DNA of 64,000 bases from Spirochaetales bacterium (GCA_022360655.1 JAKSCK010000240.1:124001-188000); one strand, 5' to 3'. Positions 19,620 to 28,785 are shown, counted from the stretch's first letter. The notes: generated from the sequence alone by a model not told the origin. A program made the numbers and translations.

Positions 19620-20289
19620 TCCTGGCATCGTGGCGACTTTAAGCATATTGGGCATCACAGCCATTGCCTTATCCGTGGGGCTTTTAGTGATGCAGCAGCA
19701 AGAGGGAGCTCCCAAGAGCTCCCTCGTCGAAAGCACAACCCAAGCTGATCGCTTAGAGACCACAGAAGATCCTCCTTATATGGACCCGGTGAGCTGGGCT
19801 CAAAGTGGGGCAGAATATCCTCCTCTACAGGCCGAGGACGAAGGGGAGGAAAGTTTCAATGTGGATTATTCTGGAACACTGCCAGCGGAAACAGAAAACA
19901 CAGAAGCGCTCATGGTTACCCCAGAACCAGAGGTTGTACCCACTTTGACGGTTCAGTCTCCACAGCCTCCACAGAAGCCGAGTCCTCCACCAGCTCCCAA
20001 GCCCACTTATCGAGAAGTGAAAGAGAACGCCTATTGGGTTCAGGTGATTTCACTTCAGAATCTGGCTCGGGCTGAAGACATTCGTGATGAACTGGCGGCC
20101 AAAGGATTTGCAGTCTCTGTGCAGTCGAAAGCGGTGAATGGAGAGACGTGGTATCGGGTTCGAATTGGCGCCTTTGATGGTGAAGCAGAAGCGGAAGGTT
20201 TTGCCCAGCAGGTTCGAAGCATTAAAGGCTATGAAGCCAGCTATGTGGTTCTGGCTCCTGTGACCCGGCGGATTGCCCTGAATCCCTAA
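19594..20289 (+). CDS. SPOR-domain inner-membrane protein
   Basis: 231 residues. A short cytoplasmic N-terminus, one TM helix (about 13-33, VATLSILGITAIALSVGLLV), an acidic then proline-rich linker (PQPPQKPSPPPAPKPTY at ~125-145), and a C-terminal SPOR domain (~150-225: YWVQVISLQNLARAEDIRDE, WYRVRIGAFDGEAEAEGFA). SPOR domains bind denuded septal peptidoglycan, so a role at division sites is likely. The start overlaps the end of coaE by 26 bases. A bidirectional terminator hairpin follows. Confidence 0.88.
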   Translation: MSADSTSRNPGIVATLSILGITAIALSVGLLVMQQQEGAPKSSLVESTTQADRLETTEDPPYMDPVSWAQSGAEYPPLQAEDEGEESFNVDYSGTLPAETENTEALMVTPEPEVVPTLTVQSPQPPQKPSPPPAPKPTYREVKENAYWVQVISLQNLARAEDIRDELAAKGFAVSVQSKAVNGETWYRVRIGAFDGEAEAEGFAQQVRSIKGYEASYVVLAPVTRRIALNP

Positions 20290-20300
20290 ATCTTTGTTGA

Positions 20301-20331
20301 AAGGCCATTGTTGATATCTTGCAATGGCCTT
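20301..20331. terminator. bidirectional terminator hairpin
   Basis: AAGGCCATTG (20301-20310) pairs with CAATGGCCTT (20322-20331) around an 11-base loop, between the convergent SPOR-protein and transporter genes. Confidence 0.7.
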
Positions 20332-20451
20332 TCCATCATGTGTCTCTGCCCTGCTGAACCAATCCACAGGAAACAATCCTTTCTCTATGCCTCATCGATG
20401 GCAGCTCCCTGGATATTGCTTCCACGCGTGTTTGTCCCATTCTAAAGCCGC

Positions 20452-21375
20452 TTAGATTTTGTTTGGAAGATTCTGGGATTGCTTGCTTTTCGTCCAGGGG
20501 AATTCCACCTCGGAAAGCACAATGGTGCCCATAATCATGACTCCACCAATCATCATGGATGAAGTGAGGGGTTCTAGGCCAACAAGAATGGAGAAGGTCG
20601 TACCAAAAAGAGCTTCTGTGGAAAGATAAAGAGCCGCTTTGGATGAGGTGGTATGACGTTGGGCTGCAGTCTGAATCAAAAAGCACAAGCAGGTGCTGAA
20701 CATTCCCAGGTAGATGGCTGGAAGAAGCCCCTGGGCGAGATTGGCACCAACCACGGCCTCCTTCCCAATGAAAAGTAAGGTGATGAACGAGAATAGGGCT
20801 GAGATGGCCATTTGGATGAAGGTGAGAGGGGCCGCTCCCACTTTCTTTGAGGCCACATCAAGATAGGCAATATGTCCAGCAAACAAAAAGGCACAAAGCA
20901 GGGTGAACAAATCCCCTGGATTGAAGGAGAGGCCAGATTCAGGGTTGTAGGTGAGCACTCCAATGCCCAATAGGCATACAAGAGCCAAAATGAAGGCCTT
21001 CATCCGTGGGGGGCGACGATGGATGGCCCAGGCCATGAAGGGCACCATCACCACATTGGTGGCTGTAAGAAAGGCATTGTTGGAAGGGGTGGTGTATTGG
21101 AGCCCCACAGTTTGTGAAAAAAATGCCAAAAACAGAATCACACCAGCTGGGGCGCCCCAAAGCCAGTGCTTTCTTGTCATGTTCCTCAGACGGGGAAAAA
21201 ACACCATACCCAGGATGAGGGTGGCCACGGAAAATCGGATGGTCATCACCAATGAGGCGCTCATATTTGCATCCAAGGCATATTGAGTCGCAATGAAGCC
21301 AGAGCCCCAAATGGCGGCAACAAGAAAGAGGGATAAATCGGCTGTGAGGGTTCGTTTTTTCTCAAATTTGCTCAT
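20452..21375 (-). CDS. EamA/DMT-family transporter
   Basis: About 307 residues with ten hydrophobic segments and two EamA repeats (ADLSLFLVAAIWGSGFIATQ near the N-terminus; GDLFTLLCAFLFAGHIAYLD at the start of the second half). Inner-membrane exporter of the drug/metabolite superfamily, substrate unknown. The frame is open to an ATG at 21384, but a TAGGAT -10 box ends seven bases before the ATG at 21375 (MSKFEKKRTL), so the shorter start is preferred. It is followed by a convergent terminator. Confidence 0.85.
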   Translation of the reverse strand: MSKFEKKRTLTADLSLFLVAAIWGSGFIATQYALDANMSASLVMTIRFSVATLILGMVFFPRLRNMTRKHWLWGAPAGVILFLAFFSQTVGLQYTTPSNNAFLTATNVVMVPFMAWAIHRRPPRMKAFILALVCLLGIGVLTYNPESGLSFNPGDLFTLLCAFLFAGHIAYLDVASKKVGAAPLTFIQMAISALFSFITLLFIGKEAVVGANLAQGLLPAIYLGMFSTCLCFLIQTAAQRHTTSSKAALYLSTEALFGTTFSILVGLEPLTSSMMIGGVMIMGTIVLSEVEFPWTKSKQSQNLPNKI

Positions 21376-21429
21376 TGGCCCCATCCTATCCTAGAGGATG
21401 GGGGGGCGATAAGAGCTTTTCTATATCAA

Positions 21430-21447
21430 CCCCGGCCTTGGCCGGGG
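21430..21447 (-). terminator. GC-rich hairpin after cysE
   Basis: CCCCGGCC and GGCCGGGG separated by two bases, 17 bases past the cysE stop. The T-run is weak, so termination is plausible but not certain. Confidence 0.5.
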
Positions 21448-21464
21448 GAGAGGCCGTGGTGCAT

Positions 21465-22397
21465 CTAGATGGACCAGTGATCTTTTGCTCCCTCGGCATA
21501 ACGGTTTTTTACCCGGTAATCAGCCGGCTTGTTGTATACAACCGAATAGGGAGGGACAGAACTGGTAATCCAGACATTACCGCCAATCACGGAGCCCTTT
21601 CCCACAATGGTACGCCCACCCAGAATGGTGGCCCCTGAATACACCGTTACATCATCTTCAATGGTGGGATGACGCTTTGTATTGGCATACTCTTTGGACA
21701 CACTCAATGCCCCAATGGTGACGCCTTGATACAGTTTGACATTTTGACCAATCACAGCCGTTTCCCCAACAACCACGCCAGTGGCGTGGTCGATAAAAAA
21801 ACCGTCTCCAATCGTGGCCCCAGGATGAATATCAATTCCTGTCTCTGTATGAATATGTTCACTCATCATTCGGGGAATAAGTGGAACCTTGTGCAGATAA
21901 AGCTCATGGGCAATGCGATGACCGGTAATGGCCATGAGCCCAGGGTAAGAGAGTATGATTTCGCTTCGACTTTTGGCTGCAGGATCGCCAGTAAAGGCCG
22001 CATCCACATCCCCCATGGCCCGTTGACGAAGATGGGGAATGAGTTCAAGGAGATTCAGGGCAATTTCTTGGCCCTCTTTTCGACAGGCTCCTCTGGGGAC
22101 TTCTTTGCCATCGCGCCGGTGGGCATATTCTAAACTTCGGGCAATTTCCACGGTGAGCTGCCCGGCCAATTGGCGAATTCGGGCACTGATGGCATAGGGC
22201 ATGATGTCGGCTTCCAATCCTTCATCTGCCTGAAAACCAGGAAAGATGAGGCTTTCTAGTCCATGGAGTATGGATGCCACATCCTTTCTCGAAGGGATGT
22301 TTGGGCCATCAAGATTATTGATGCCACCTAGAGTTGTATAGGAATGAATGATGCTCTCACTGATGTTTGAGATTCGGGGTGTACTGCTGTCGCTCAT
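21465..22397 (-). CDS. cysE: serine O-acetyltransferase (long N-terminal form)
   Basis: 310 residues. It acetylates L-serine with acetyl-CoA, the first committed step of cysteine synthesis. The ~150-residue helical N-terminus is longer than in short EpsC forms. The C-terminal left-handed beta-helix is diagnostic: DIHPGATIGDGFFIDHATGVVVGETAVIG with the catalytic HATG, YQGVTIGALS, then VYSGATILGGRTIVG. The start at 22397 is supported by a promoter (TTGACG, 18, TAGCTT) ending six bases upstream, with no Shine-Dalgarno box. No cysK is adjacent. Confidence 0.92.
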   Translation of the reverse strand: MSDSSTPRISNISESIIHSYTTLGGINNLDGPNIPSRKDVASILHGLESLIFPGFQADEGLEADIMPYAISARIRQLAGQLTVEIARSLEYAHRRDGKEVPRGACRKEGQEIALNLLELIPHLRQRAMGDVDAAFTGDPAAKSRSEIILSYPGLMAITGHRIAHELYLHKVPLIPRMMSEHIHTETGIDIHPGATIGDGFFIDHATGVVVGETAVIGQNVKLYQGVTIGALSVSKEYANTKRHPTIEDDVTVYSGATILGGRTIVGKGSVIGGNVWITSSVPPYSVVYNKPADYRVKNRYAEGAKDHWSI

Positions 22398-22403
22398 GCC
22401 CCA

Positions 22404-22433
22404 AAGCTAATGAGCGGGGTAAGGCATCGTCAA
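22404..22433 (-). promoter_or_regulatory. cysE promoter
   Basis: TTGACG (22428-22433), 18-base spacer, TAGCTT (22404-22409), then TGGGGC and the ATG. Predicted leaderless. Confidence 0.55.
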
Positions 22434-22543
22434 TAGTGCAGGGCCTGAGTTGGGATGTTCTGTGGAGAGGGGAGCACGAAAGTTTAATCCATAAATATGG
22501 AAACAATGGTGCATTAATAAATCAATGCTTTTAAGGAGATGGC

Positions 22544-24175
22544 ATGCATATTCAAAAAGGGATGATTCTTTTTATGTTTTGTGTCCTGATCTGGACCGCT
22601 TTTGGGCAGGGTGATTTAGACTCTGTTGATTATGATGTGGTGATTGCGGGGGGACGGGTGATTGATCCTGAAACTCAGTTTGATGAAACCGCATTTGTGG
22701 GAATTGTTGGGGAAAAGATTCAAACCATCAGTTCTAAGCCTCTTCTTGGAAAACGCATGATTGATGCCCAAGGATTGGTTGTGGCCCCAGGTTTTATTGA
22801 TACTCATGTTCATCAGGTTCATCTCATGGGGTATAAATTGCTGCTTCGGGATGGTGTCACCTCTGCACTGGAGTTGGAACTGGGAGTTTTAGGAACCAAG
22901 GTGGCGCAGTGGTATGCTTCTCGAGAAGGTCAGATGCCTCTCAATCTTGGAGTCACCACCTCCCATGAATTGGCCCGATCCCTTGTTCTTGATGGAGCGG
23001 AAGGCATTGATGTGACGGAAGCTCAAAATACGCGAAGTGCGGGAAATCTCTGGAGTGTTCAGCGTCCGAGTTTAGAGGAAGCCAATCAGATTCTCTCTGT
23101 TTTAGACGAGGGGCTTCGGGAAGGAGCTTTGGGTGTCGGGAGCACTCTAGGATACATGCGAACCGGAGTGAGTGCGCGTGAGATGTTTGAGGTTCAGCGC
23201 CTTGCATCATCCTATGGACGTTTAACCAGTGTGCATTTTCGGAGCACTCCAGGAACGGACACCCAAGAGGCCAATGGTTTACAGGAAGTTTTAGCCAATG
23301 CCATGGTTTTAGATGCTCCTCTGATTGCCTGCCACTTTAATAATCCTGGTTGGCCATTGGTGCATGAATTGCTTCTTCGAGCCCGCGAAAAAGGACGCAA
23401 TGTTTGGGGCGAAATCTATCCCTATGAGGCTGGATCCACATCTCTTAATTCGGAGTTCTTGGCCCCAGAGATTTGGGAAGGGGAACTTGGATTTGTTTAT
23501 GAAGAGTCCGTCCTGGATCCTGTTGCAGGTGAATTCATCACTTTAGAACGATACAAGGAACTGATGGAAACAGATCCGTCACGTCTGGTGGTGATTTTCA
23601 AAATGCCACAGGAAGAAGTGCCTCAATGGCTCATGTTGCCTGGAGTGAGCATTGGAGGAGATGGCATGCCCATTCCGCCTTTTGATCAAAGCTGGGACAC
23701 ACCATTTGAAGAGTTAGCAAATACCCATCCACGAACTTCTGGTGCTCATGCAAAGGCTTTGCGCCTGGGGAGAGAGCATCAGATTCCGCTCATGCAGTTG
23801 ATTTCACAACTCAGTTATGTCTCTGCCAAGGGTCTAGGAGATGCGGGTGTGACATCCATGCAGGTACGGGGGCGTCTCCAAGAGGGTATGGTGGCGGATA
23901 TCACAATTTTTGATCCAGAAACCGTGACAGATCAGGCGGACTTTGAGGTTGGAACTCGTCCCTCTATGGGCATCCCCTATGTTTTGGTAAGTGGAAAACT
24001 TGTTGTGGATGAGGGCATTGCTCAAGGAAACATCTTTCCAGGCAAAGCCATTCGCTATGATGTGAGAGAGGAAGGGCAGCACCAGGACTTAGACAAAAAG
24101 CATTGGATTCAGAATCATCTCATTCTTCCATTGGATTTTGGTGGGCTGGCTCATCTTGGAGAGCATTCTGAGTAG
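22544..24175 (+). CDS. secreted amidohydrolase, N-acyl-D-amino-acid deacylase-like
   Basis: 543 residues with a signal peptide (MILFMFCVLIWTAFGQ). The metal-dependent hydrolase fold begins with DVVIAGGRVIDPETQFDETAFVGIVGEKI and the metal-binding APGFIDTHVHQ; it ends with the composite beta domain GMVADITIFDPETVTD. The closest family is the D-aminoacylase/dihydroorotase group, but residues for a specific substrate are not clear, and the usual D-aminoacylase Cys region is not obvious. It is probably exported to the periplasm, which is uncommon for this family. AAGGAG precedes the ATG. Confidence 0.8.
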   Translation: MHIQKGMILFMFCVLIWTAFGQGDLDSVDYDVVIAGGRVIDPETQFDETAFVGIVGEKIQTISSKPLLGKRMIDAQGLVVAPGFIDTHVHQVHLMGYKLLLRDGVTSALELELGVLGTKVAQWYASREGQMPLNLGVTTSHELARSLVLDGAEGIDVTEAQNTRSAGNLWSVQRPSLEEANQILSVLDEGLREGALGVGSTLGYMRTGVSAREMFEVQRLASSYGRLTSVHFRSTPGTDTQEANGLQEVLANAMVLDAPLIACHFNNPGWPLVHELLLRAREKGRNVWGEIYPYEAGSTSLNSEFLAPEIWEGELGFVYEESVLDPVAGEFITLERYKELMETDPSRLVVIFKMPQEEVPQWLMLPGVSIGGDGMPIPPFDQSWDTPFEELANTHPRTSGAHAKALRLGREHQIPLMQLISQLSYVSAKGLGDAGVTSMQVRGRLQEGMVADITIFDPETVTDQADFEVGTRPSMGIPYVLVSGKLVVDEGIAQGNIFPGKAIRYDVREEGQHQDLDKKHWIQNHLILPLDFGGLAHLGEHSE

Positions 24176-24242
24176 AACCTGGGAAATGCGTTTATGCCTG
24201 TGCCCTTTCCCCCTTCATTGGGATTAGCTATTCTGAAGGCAC

Positions 24243-25292
24243 ATGTTGTTTTCCAGGAAAAAAAATCAGGTTCCTCTTTCTATGCTGAATCTCAACAATG
24301 AGGAGAGACGGCTTGTTAAAGAGGGACCGCGTCCTCCCTTCAAGGTGACGCGGCATTGGTTATCACTCCTCAATGGTCAGAAGGATGATCCTTTGCGCCT
24401 TCAGGTGGTTCCGTCCCCCATGGAACTGTTGGTGGATGAGAAGGAACTGACGGACCCTTTAGGGGAAGATCAGCATTCTCCACTGCCCCGCTTGGTGCAC
24501 CGCTATCAGGATAGGGTTGTGGTGGTGATGACGGGAGCCTGCGCTCTGTATTGCCGCCATTGTTTCCGCCGGCGTCTCACCGGTGATGATTTTCGTTCCA
24601 TCTCTCTCAATGAAATGCAGAACATTGCCCATTGGCTGGGTGAACATAACGAGGTGAAAGAGGTTCTGCTTTCTGGTGGAGATCCTCTGACCATGCAGGA
24701 TGAGGAATTGCTGGAGCGTATGGACATTCTGCGTGCAGTGCGGCCGGATTTGATTTTGCGATTGGCCACCAGAATGCCGGTGGTGAATCCTGACCGTATA
24801 ACCAAGAGCCTGGCCCGAGCCCTTGGGAAGCGGGGTAGTCTATGGACGGTGATTCAATGCAATCATCCTCGGGAAATGTCCTCTCAAACCATAACGGCCC
24901 TCAATAGGCTACAGAAACAGGGCATTCCCATATTGAATCAAGCGGTTTTACTCCGGGGCGTCAATGATGATGTGACAGTGTTGGAATCTCTTTCTCGGGT
25001 TCTTGTTGCTGCTGGAGTGAAACCCTATTACCTGTTTCAAGGGGATGTGGCCCAGGGAACGGGGCATTTTCGTGTTCCTTTGGCCCAGGCACGAGCCTTG
25101 GTGAATGAATTGCGAGGACGGGTGAGTGGCCTGGCCATGCCCAATTTTGCCGTAGATTTGCCCGCTGGAGGAGGCAAGGTTCCCTTGGCTCCGGATTATG
25201 TTCTTGGTGAAGAAGGTGAGGGCTTATGGCGCATGCGGAGTCCTGATGGCCAAGAGGGATTGTATCCTGATCCATCAACAAAGGAGAAATGA
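24243..25292 (+). CDS. KamA-family radical SAM aminomutase, EpmB-like
   Basis: 349 residues. The radical SAM cluster is CALYCRHCFRRR (CxxxCxxC); the PLP-binding Lys motif near the C-terminus is intact (DLPAGGGKVPLAP). The short N-terminus and length match EpmB (YjeK), which converts alpha- to beta-lysine for modifying elongation factor P, rather than longer catabolic lysine 2,3-aminomutase. No epmA or efp is in the window, so the substrate is unproven. It overlaps the Nudix gene in ATGA. A TATTCT box lies eight bases before the ATG, with AAGG between. Confidence 0.85.
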   Translation: MLFSRKKNQVPLSMLNLNNEERRLVKEGPRPPFKVTRHWLSLLNGQKDDPLRLQVVPSPMELLVDEKELTDPLGEDQHSPLPRLVHRYQDRVVVVMTGACALYCRHCFRRRLTGDDFRSISLNEMQNIAHWLGEHNEVKEVLLSGGDPLTMQDEELLERMDILRAVRPDLILRLATRMPVVNPDRITKSLARALGKRGSLWTVIQCNHPREMSSQTITALNRLQKQGIPILNQAVLLRGVNDDVTVLESLSRVLVAAGVKPYYLFQGDVAQGTGHFRVPLAQARALVNELRGRVSGLAMPNFAVDLPAGGGKVPLAPDYVLGEEGEGLWRMRSPDGQEGLYPDPSTKEK

Positions 25293-25864
25293 TGTCGCAA
25301 AATGATGATGCCCATTTGGTATGGGAGGATTTGCAAAGTGAGATTCTGATTGAATCCCCAATTTTTGCTCTGCGGACGGTTCATCGCCGTTCACCGGATG
25401 GGAGAACGGCTCCCTTCATTGCCCTGGATGCTCCTCAGTGGGTGACAGTTATCCCCGAATTGCAGGATGGGGTAGCAAAGGAATTTCTTTTGGTGCGTCA
25501 GTTTAGGCATGGCACAGGGGAGGTGGGGTTGGAATTCCCGGCAGGAGTGGTGGATGAGGGTGAGGATGCCGCTACAGCAGCCGCTCGAGAGCTCCTTGAA
25601 GAGACAGGACATGTGGCAGAATCTCTTGTTTCCATAGGTGCAGTGAGCCCTAATCCTGCCTTTATGACCAATACAACCCATACGTTTTTGGCCAAAGGTT
25701 TAAAAAAAATTGCTGATTTAAATCTGGATGAGAATGAGCTTTTGGATGTTCAACAGATGGGGTTTGAACAACTGTCTCAAGAGATTGGTCAGGGGCCATT
25801 TGCCAGTGCCATCACCGTGCAAGCTTGGTATTTTTACTTGTCCCATTCTGGTTTATTGAAATAA
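25289..25864 (+). CDS. Nudix hydrolase, ADP-ribose pyrophosphatase-like
   Basis: 191 residues. The complete Nudix box is GVVDEGEDAATAAARELLEETGH (G, five residues, E, seven residues, REL-EE-G), preceded by VRQFRHGTGEVGLEFPAG, typical of ADP-sugar pyrophosphatases. It splits nucleoside diphosphates linked to a moiety such as ribose. It is cytoplasmic. The ATG lies in the stop of the KamA-type gene, so the two are translated together, though no functional link is obvious. Confidence 0.9.
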   Translation: MMSQNDDAHLVWEDLQSEILIESPIFALRTVHRRSPDGRTAPFIALDAPQWVTVIPELQDGVAKEFLLVRQFRHGTGEVGLEFPAGVVDEGEDAATAAARELLEETGHVAESLVSIGAVSPNPAFMTNTTHTFLAKGLKKIADLNLDENELLDVQQMGFEQLSQEIGQGPFASAITVQAWYFYLSHSGLLK

Positions 25865-25871
25865 CACCATT

Positions 25872-25922
25872 CACCCCGCAGGATGGGACAACCTGTCAGA
25901 AGGGTTTCTCTGGTGCGGGGTG
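25872..25922 (+). terminator. long-loop stem after the Nudix gene
   Basis: CACCCCGCA (25872-25880) pairs with TGCGGGGTG (25914-25922). The 33-base loop contains a smaller AACC/GGTT stem. A short AT-rich stretch but no real T-run follows. It could be a terminator or a structured RNA element. Confidence 0.4.
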
Positions 25923-26004
25923 GATATAAAGAACTATAGAAGACGTCATTTATGCTATAAAATGAACCTTTGATAATTTAAATCTTTTTTCAGGGGGAAA
26001 TCTG

Positions 26005-27096
26005 TTGCGAAAATTCATGTCTTTGATTCTTCTTGTGGCATTGAGTAGTGCCTTGGGGTGGGCCTGCACAGGGATTCGTTTGAGAGCGGAAGATGGAGGG
26101 GCGGTATATGGGAGAACCATGGAATGGGGGGCTTTTGATTTAAACAGCCGTGTGGTGGTGTTTCCCCGAAACCATCGATTCCGTGGAACAACTCCTGAGG
26201 GGGCGAATGGAAAAACCTGGCGGGGAAAATACGGTATTGTGGCCTTGGACATGCTGGAAAAAGATCTGATTGCTGATGGCATGAATGAAGAGGGTTTGAG
26301 CGCTGGATTGTTCTATCATCCTGGTTTTGCTGAATATGCTGAATACGATGTAACAATGAAATCAAAAACCATCTCTGCTGTGGACATGTGTGCCTATGTG
26401 CTGAGCCAATTTGCCACGGTGCAACAGGTGCGTGAAGGGATTAAAAATTTGGTGATGGTGCCCGTGGTGGAAGAGGCCCTTGGCATACCAGTTGAAGCCC
26501 ATTGGATTGTGAATGATGCTCGTGGTAACTCCATCATCATCGAGGCTTATCAGGGAGAATTGCGAGTATTTAAAAATTCCTTAGGGGTGGTGACCAATGC
26601 TCCCAATTTTGACTGGCACATCACAAATCTTCGAAACTACCGCAATTTATCCATGGTGGCTCTCCCTCAAAAAGAATTGGAAGATTTGGATTTTTCTCCC
26701 ATTGGGGCAGGAAGCGGAATGATGGGATTACCTGGAGATCACACTCCGCCTTCTCGCTTCATTCGCGCTGTGGCCTGGTCTCAGAGTGCGCGGCCTACCA
26801 TGACCAGTGGAGAAACCGTGTATGAGCTCTTTCGAATTTTAGACAATTTTAATCTTCCTCTTGGTGTTGCGGAGGGGGGTGAAAATTCCCATACCAATCT
26901 TGAGGGAATGCGCAGTTCCACTCTTTGGACCACAGCCTGGGATATGAATGAACGGGTTTTGTACTATCATACTCAGCATAATCGTCGGGTACGGATGCTG
27001 AATTTTGATGATGTGGATTTTGGTATGAGGGATGTGCAACGCTTTGTTCTGGATGAGCATAAAGAGCAGGATGTGCTGAATCTTTTAACGCGTTAG
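26005..27096 (+). CDS. secreted choloylglycine hydrolase-family amidase
   Basis: 363 residues starting at TTG with CAGGGGG upstream. The signal peptide ends at Ala20, placing Cys21 of CTGIRLRAEDGGAVYGRTMEWG at the new N-terminus. In the N-terminal-nucleophile penicillin V acylase/bile salt hydrolase family that Cys is the catalytic nucleophile. Further family features are GMNEEGLSAGLFY, WIVNDARGNSIIIE, VTNAPNFDWHITNLRNY and the Arg-containing PPSRFIRA. It hydrolyses a linear amide bond in the periplasm; quorum-signal acylhomoserine lactones or conjugated bile-type amides are possible substrates, none proven. A strong terminator follows. Confidence 0.88.
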   Translation: MRKFMSLILLVALSSALGWACTGIRLRAEDGGAVYGRTMEWGAFDLNSRVVVFPRNHRFRGTTPEGANGKTWRGKYGIVALDMLEKDLIADGMNEEGLSAGLFYHPGFAEYAEYDVTMKSKTISAVDMCAYVLSQFATVQQVREGIKNLVMVPVVEEALGIPVEAHWIVNDARGNSIIIEAYQGELRVFKNSLGVVTNAPNFDWHITNLRNYRNLSMVALPQKELEDLDFSPIGAGSGMMGLPGDHTPPSRFIRAVAWSQSARPTMTSGETVYELFRILDNFNLPLGVAEGGENSHTNLEGMRSSTLWTTAWDMNERVLYYHTQHNRRVRMLNFDDVDFGMRDVQRFVLDEHKEQDVLNLLTR

Positions 27097-27115
27097 GGGA
27101 AATGGTGTTTGAAGC

Positions 27116-27157
27116 ATCCAAGCAATCGCTGTGGTGATTGCTTGGATGACGTTTTTT
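27116..27157. terminator. intrinsic terminator after the amidase
   Basis: ATCCAAGCAATC (27116-27127) pairs with GATTGCTTGGAT (27136-27147), followed by GACG and six T. Also lies at the 3' end of the convergent pseudogene. Confidence 0.85.
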
Positions 27158-27174
27158 GTTATGACAGATTTCTG

Positions 27175-27613
27175 TTAATTGGTAATTGTGGCGGTGAAGT
27201 TGCCGCTAATATTTCCATTCTCATGTGTGGCCCAGATTTTGCCAGTCATAATCTTTGATGTCTCATTAAAGGAATCAATCGTCACTTCGCCAGAGTTAAA
27301 AAGAATGCCTTCGGTTCCATTTAAACCTGCAACAGTACAGTCCTTAGTCAAACCAACGGAGAGTTTCTCGCCTGTTTTTGGTTGAGCCTTGAAAGTTACT
27401 GTAGTACCTAAGCTAGCGTCGTTCATGCCAGCAAGAACAAGTACGTTTGTTGTTTTTCATAGACGCCCTCTTTCGCAATGAAATCGCCTCCCTTGATGGT
27501 GCCCTGAAGTGCTTGGTCTACATAGCGCCTTTTGGATTGCTAGTGGCTTGTGGGCCGTTTTAGTCGATAAAAAGCGCAAGAATGAGAAGAATGGGAATCA
27601 TGGTTTTTTTCAT
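27175..27613 (-). pseudogene. decayed gene for a small secreted protein
   Basis: A good start (GGAG, then ATG at 27613) encodes the signal peptide MKKTMIPILLILALFID and then hits TAA. The coding trace goes on in a second frame (YVDQALQGTIKGGDFIAKEG), then in a third (NVLVLAGMNDASLG) near the A-rich GAAAAACAACAAACG, and ends as an intact 83-codon frame rich in Thr, Gly and Asn (27175-27426). At least one stop and two frameshifts separate the pieces. The protein looks like a small beta-rich exported protein. Sequencing error at the A-runs cannot be excluded for the frameshifts, but not for the early stop as well. Confidence 0.65.
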
Positions 27614-28295
27614 GGTTTTCTCCAGTGAAATATTTTTGAATAGATTGCATGTGTTATCTTGGCTTTGAAAGATCATTTTTTTGAAAGTTTTATTCATTGA
27701 ATGAATTGAAAAAAATTACCAGTTGAGTTGTCATGGACAAATAACCAAAAACTTGATGCCTCCTTTATTAGGAGTGTTAAACTTCTTAGGCTTTAATATT
27801 CTTAGTTAAAAGTAGGGAAATAGTATTAATATATTCACGCTATAGAAATTCTATATTGTATGAATAGTGCTTAATGTGAGATTCAATCCCATTTTCTAAA
27901 GAAGGATTGAAAGTAAGGAGAATAGAAGTTGTATAAAAACTGCAATCTCTTGAAAAAATATTATTTATAATCAGGTAGAGTTGAAGCTTTCTATTTTCGG
28001 GGGATTTGCGATAGGGTTTTGTTGCAAACAAAATTAATATATTAATCAATATATATACCCGATATTTGAACATGCAATAATAAGGTTTATTCATCAAGTA
28101 TATTATGAACAAAAGTGAGTGAGGATTATTAAGCTTATGCTGGGCGTAAATCGATGCTTGAATCCGTAAAGGTGATGCTTTATATGCTGTACCATATAAT
28201 AAACCTAGAATGTATGATTTTATCATACAGGTATAAGTATACGTTTAAATGAGTTTTTAAGATATGTTCGTATATTTTATGAGGAGAAAAGAACG
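27614..28295. other. AT-rich intergenic region, no convincing gene
   Basis: About 680 bases clearly richer in A+T than the neighbours. It contains short inverted repeats, for example TTTTGTT-GCA-AACAAAA (28017-28033) and TGTATGAT-TTT-ATCATACA (28211-28229), and a 128-codon leftward frame (27840-28226) that is Ile/Tyr/Asn-rich with no family likeness and no ribosome binding site. It looks like degraded or recently acquired DNA next to a pseudogene. The promoter of the ASCH gene must lie at its right end. Confidence 0.5.
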
Positions 28296-28748
28296 ATGAC
28301 AGTAGAAGAATTCTGGAAAAACTTTATAAAGGAATATCCTGAGTATTCTGATTTTTCCTATGAGGCTTGGCATTTTTGTGCTGATGAAAAGAATGCCAAT
28401 GAGCTTCTTCAATTGACTCTAGATGGAATCAAGCGGGGAACGGCCTCCTGGGAAGAATGCTATTTTGTAGAGGGGGAGGACTTGCCTCAGGTGGGCAACC
28501 TTTCTGTGGTGACGGATTGGGAGGGAAATCCGGGTTGTGTGATTCGCACAGAGAAGATCTGGACCTATCCCTTTAAGGACGTTCCAGCTTCTTTTGCGAA
28601 GATTGAAGGGGAAGGAGATGGTTCTCTGAAATACTGGAAGGCGGCGCATTTGCAGGCTTTTGGTATGGATTCCAAAATGATCAATAAGCCCTTCACGGAG
28701 GACTCCCGAGTGATTTGTGAGGAATTTTCCGTTATCTATCGAGCCTAG
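28296..28748 (+). CDS. ASCH-domain protein
   Basis: 150 residues. The pattern FWKNFIKEYPEYSDFSYEAWHFCADEKNANELLQL, GTASWEECYFVEGEDLPQVGNLSVVTDWEGNPGCVIRTEKI and the end CEEFSVIYRA match the ASCH fold, related to PUA and proposed to bind RNA; some members are ribonucleases or amidohydrolases. It is cytoplasmic, single-gene, with GAGGAG before the ATG. The exact activity is unknown. Confidence 0.85.
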   Translation: MTVEEFWKNFIKEYPEYSDFSYEAWHFCADEKNANELLQLTLDGIKRGTASWEECYFVEGEDLPQVGNLSVVTDWEGNPGCVIRTEKIWTYPFKDVPASFAKIEGEGDGSLKYWKAAHLQAFGMDSKMINKPFTEDSRVICEEFSVIYRA

Positions 28749-28761
28749 GAGGTTCCCAAAT

Positions 28762-28785
28762 CCCAGGGGCCATGGAGCCCCTGGG
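28762..28785. terminator. bidirectional terminator hairpin
   Basis: CCCAGGGGC and GCCCCTGGG around a six-base loop, between the convergent ASCH and CoA-disulfide-reductase genes. Confidence 0.7.

Noticed and set aside
28017-28033. TTTTGTT-GCA-AACAAAA, similar in part to IS6-family ends
   Set aside because: No transposase, no partner end and no target duplication; the likeness rests on a few bases.
27840-28226. 128-codon AT-rich leftward frame
   Set aside because: Ile/Tyr/Asn-rich, no ribosome binding site, in a gap beside a pseudogene; expected by chance in AT-rich DNA.
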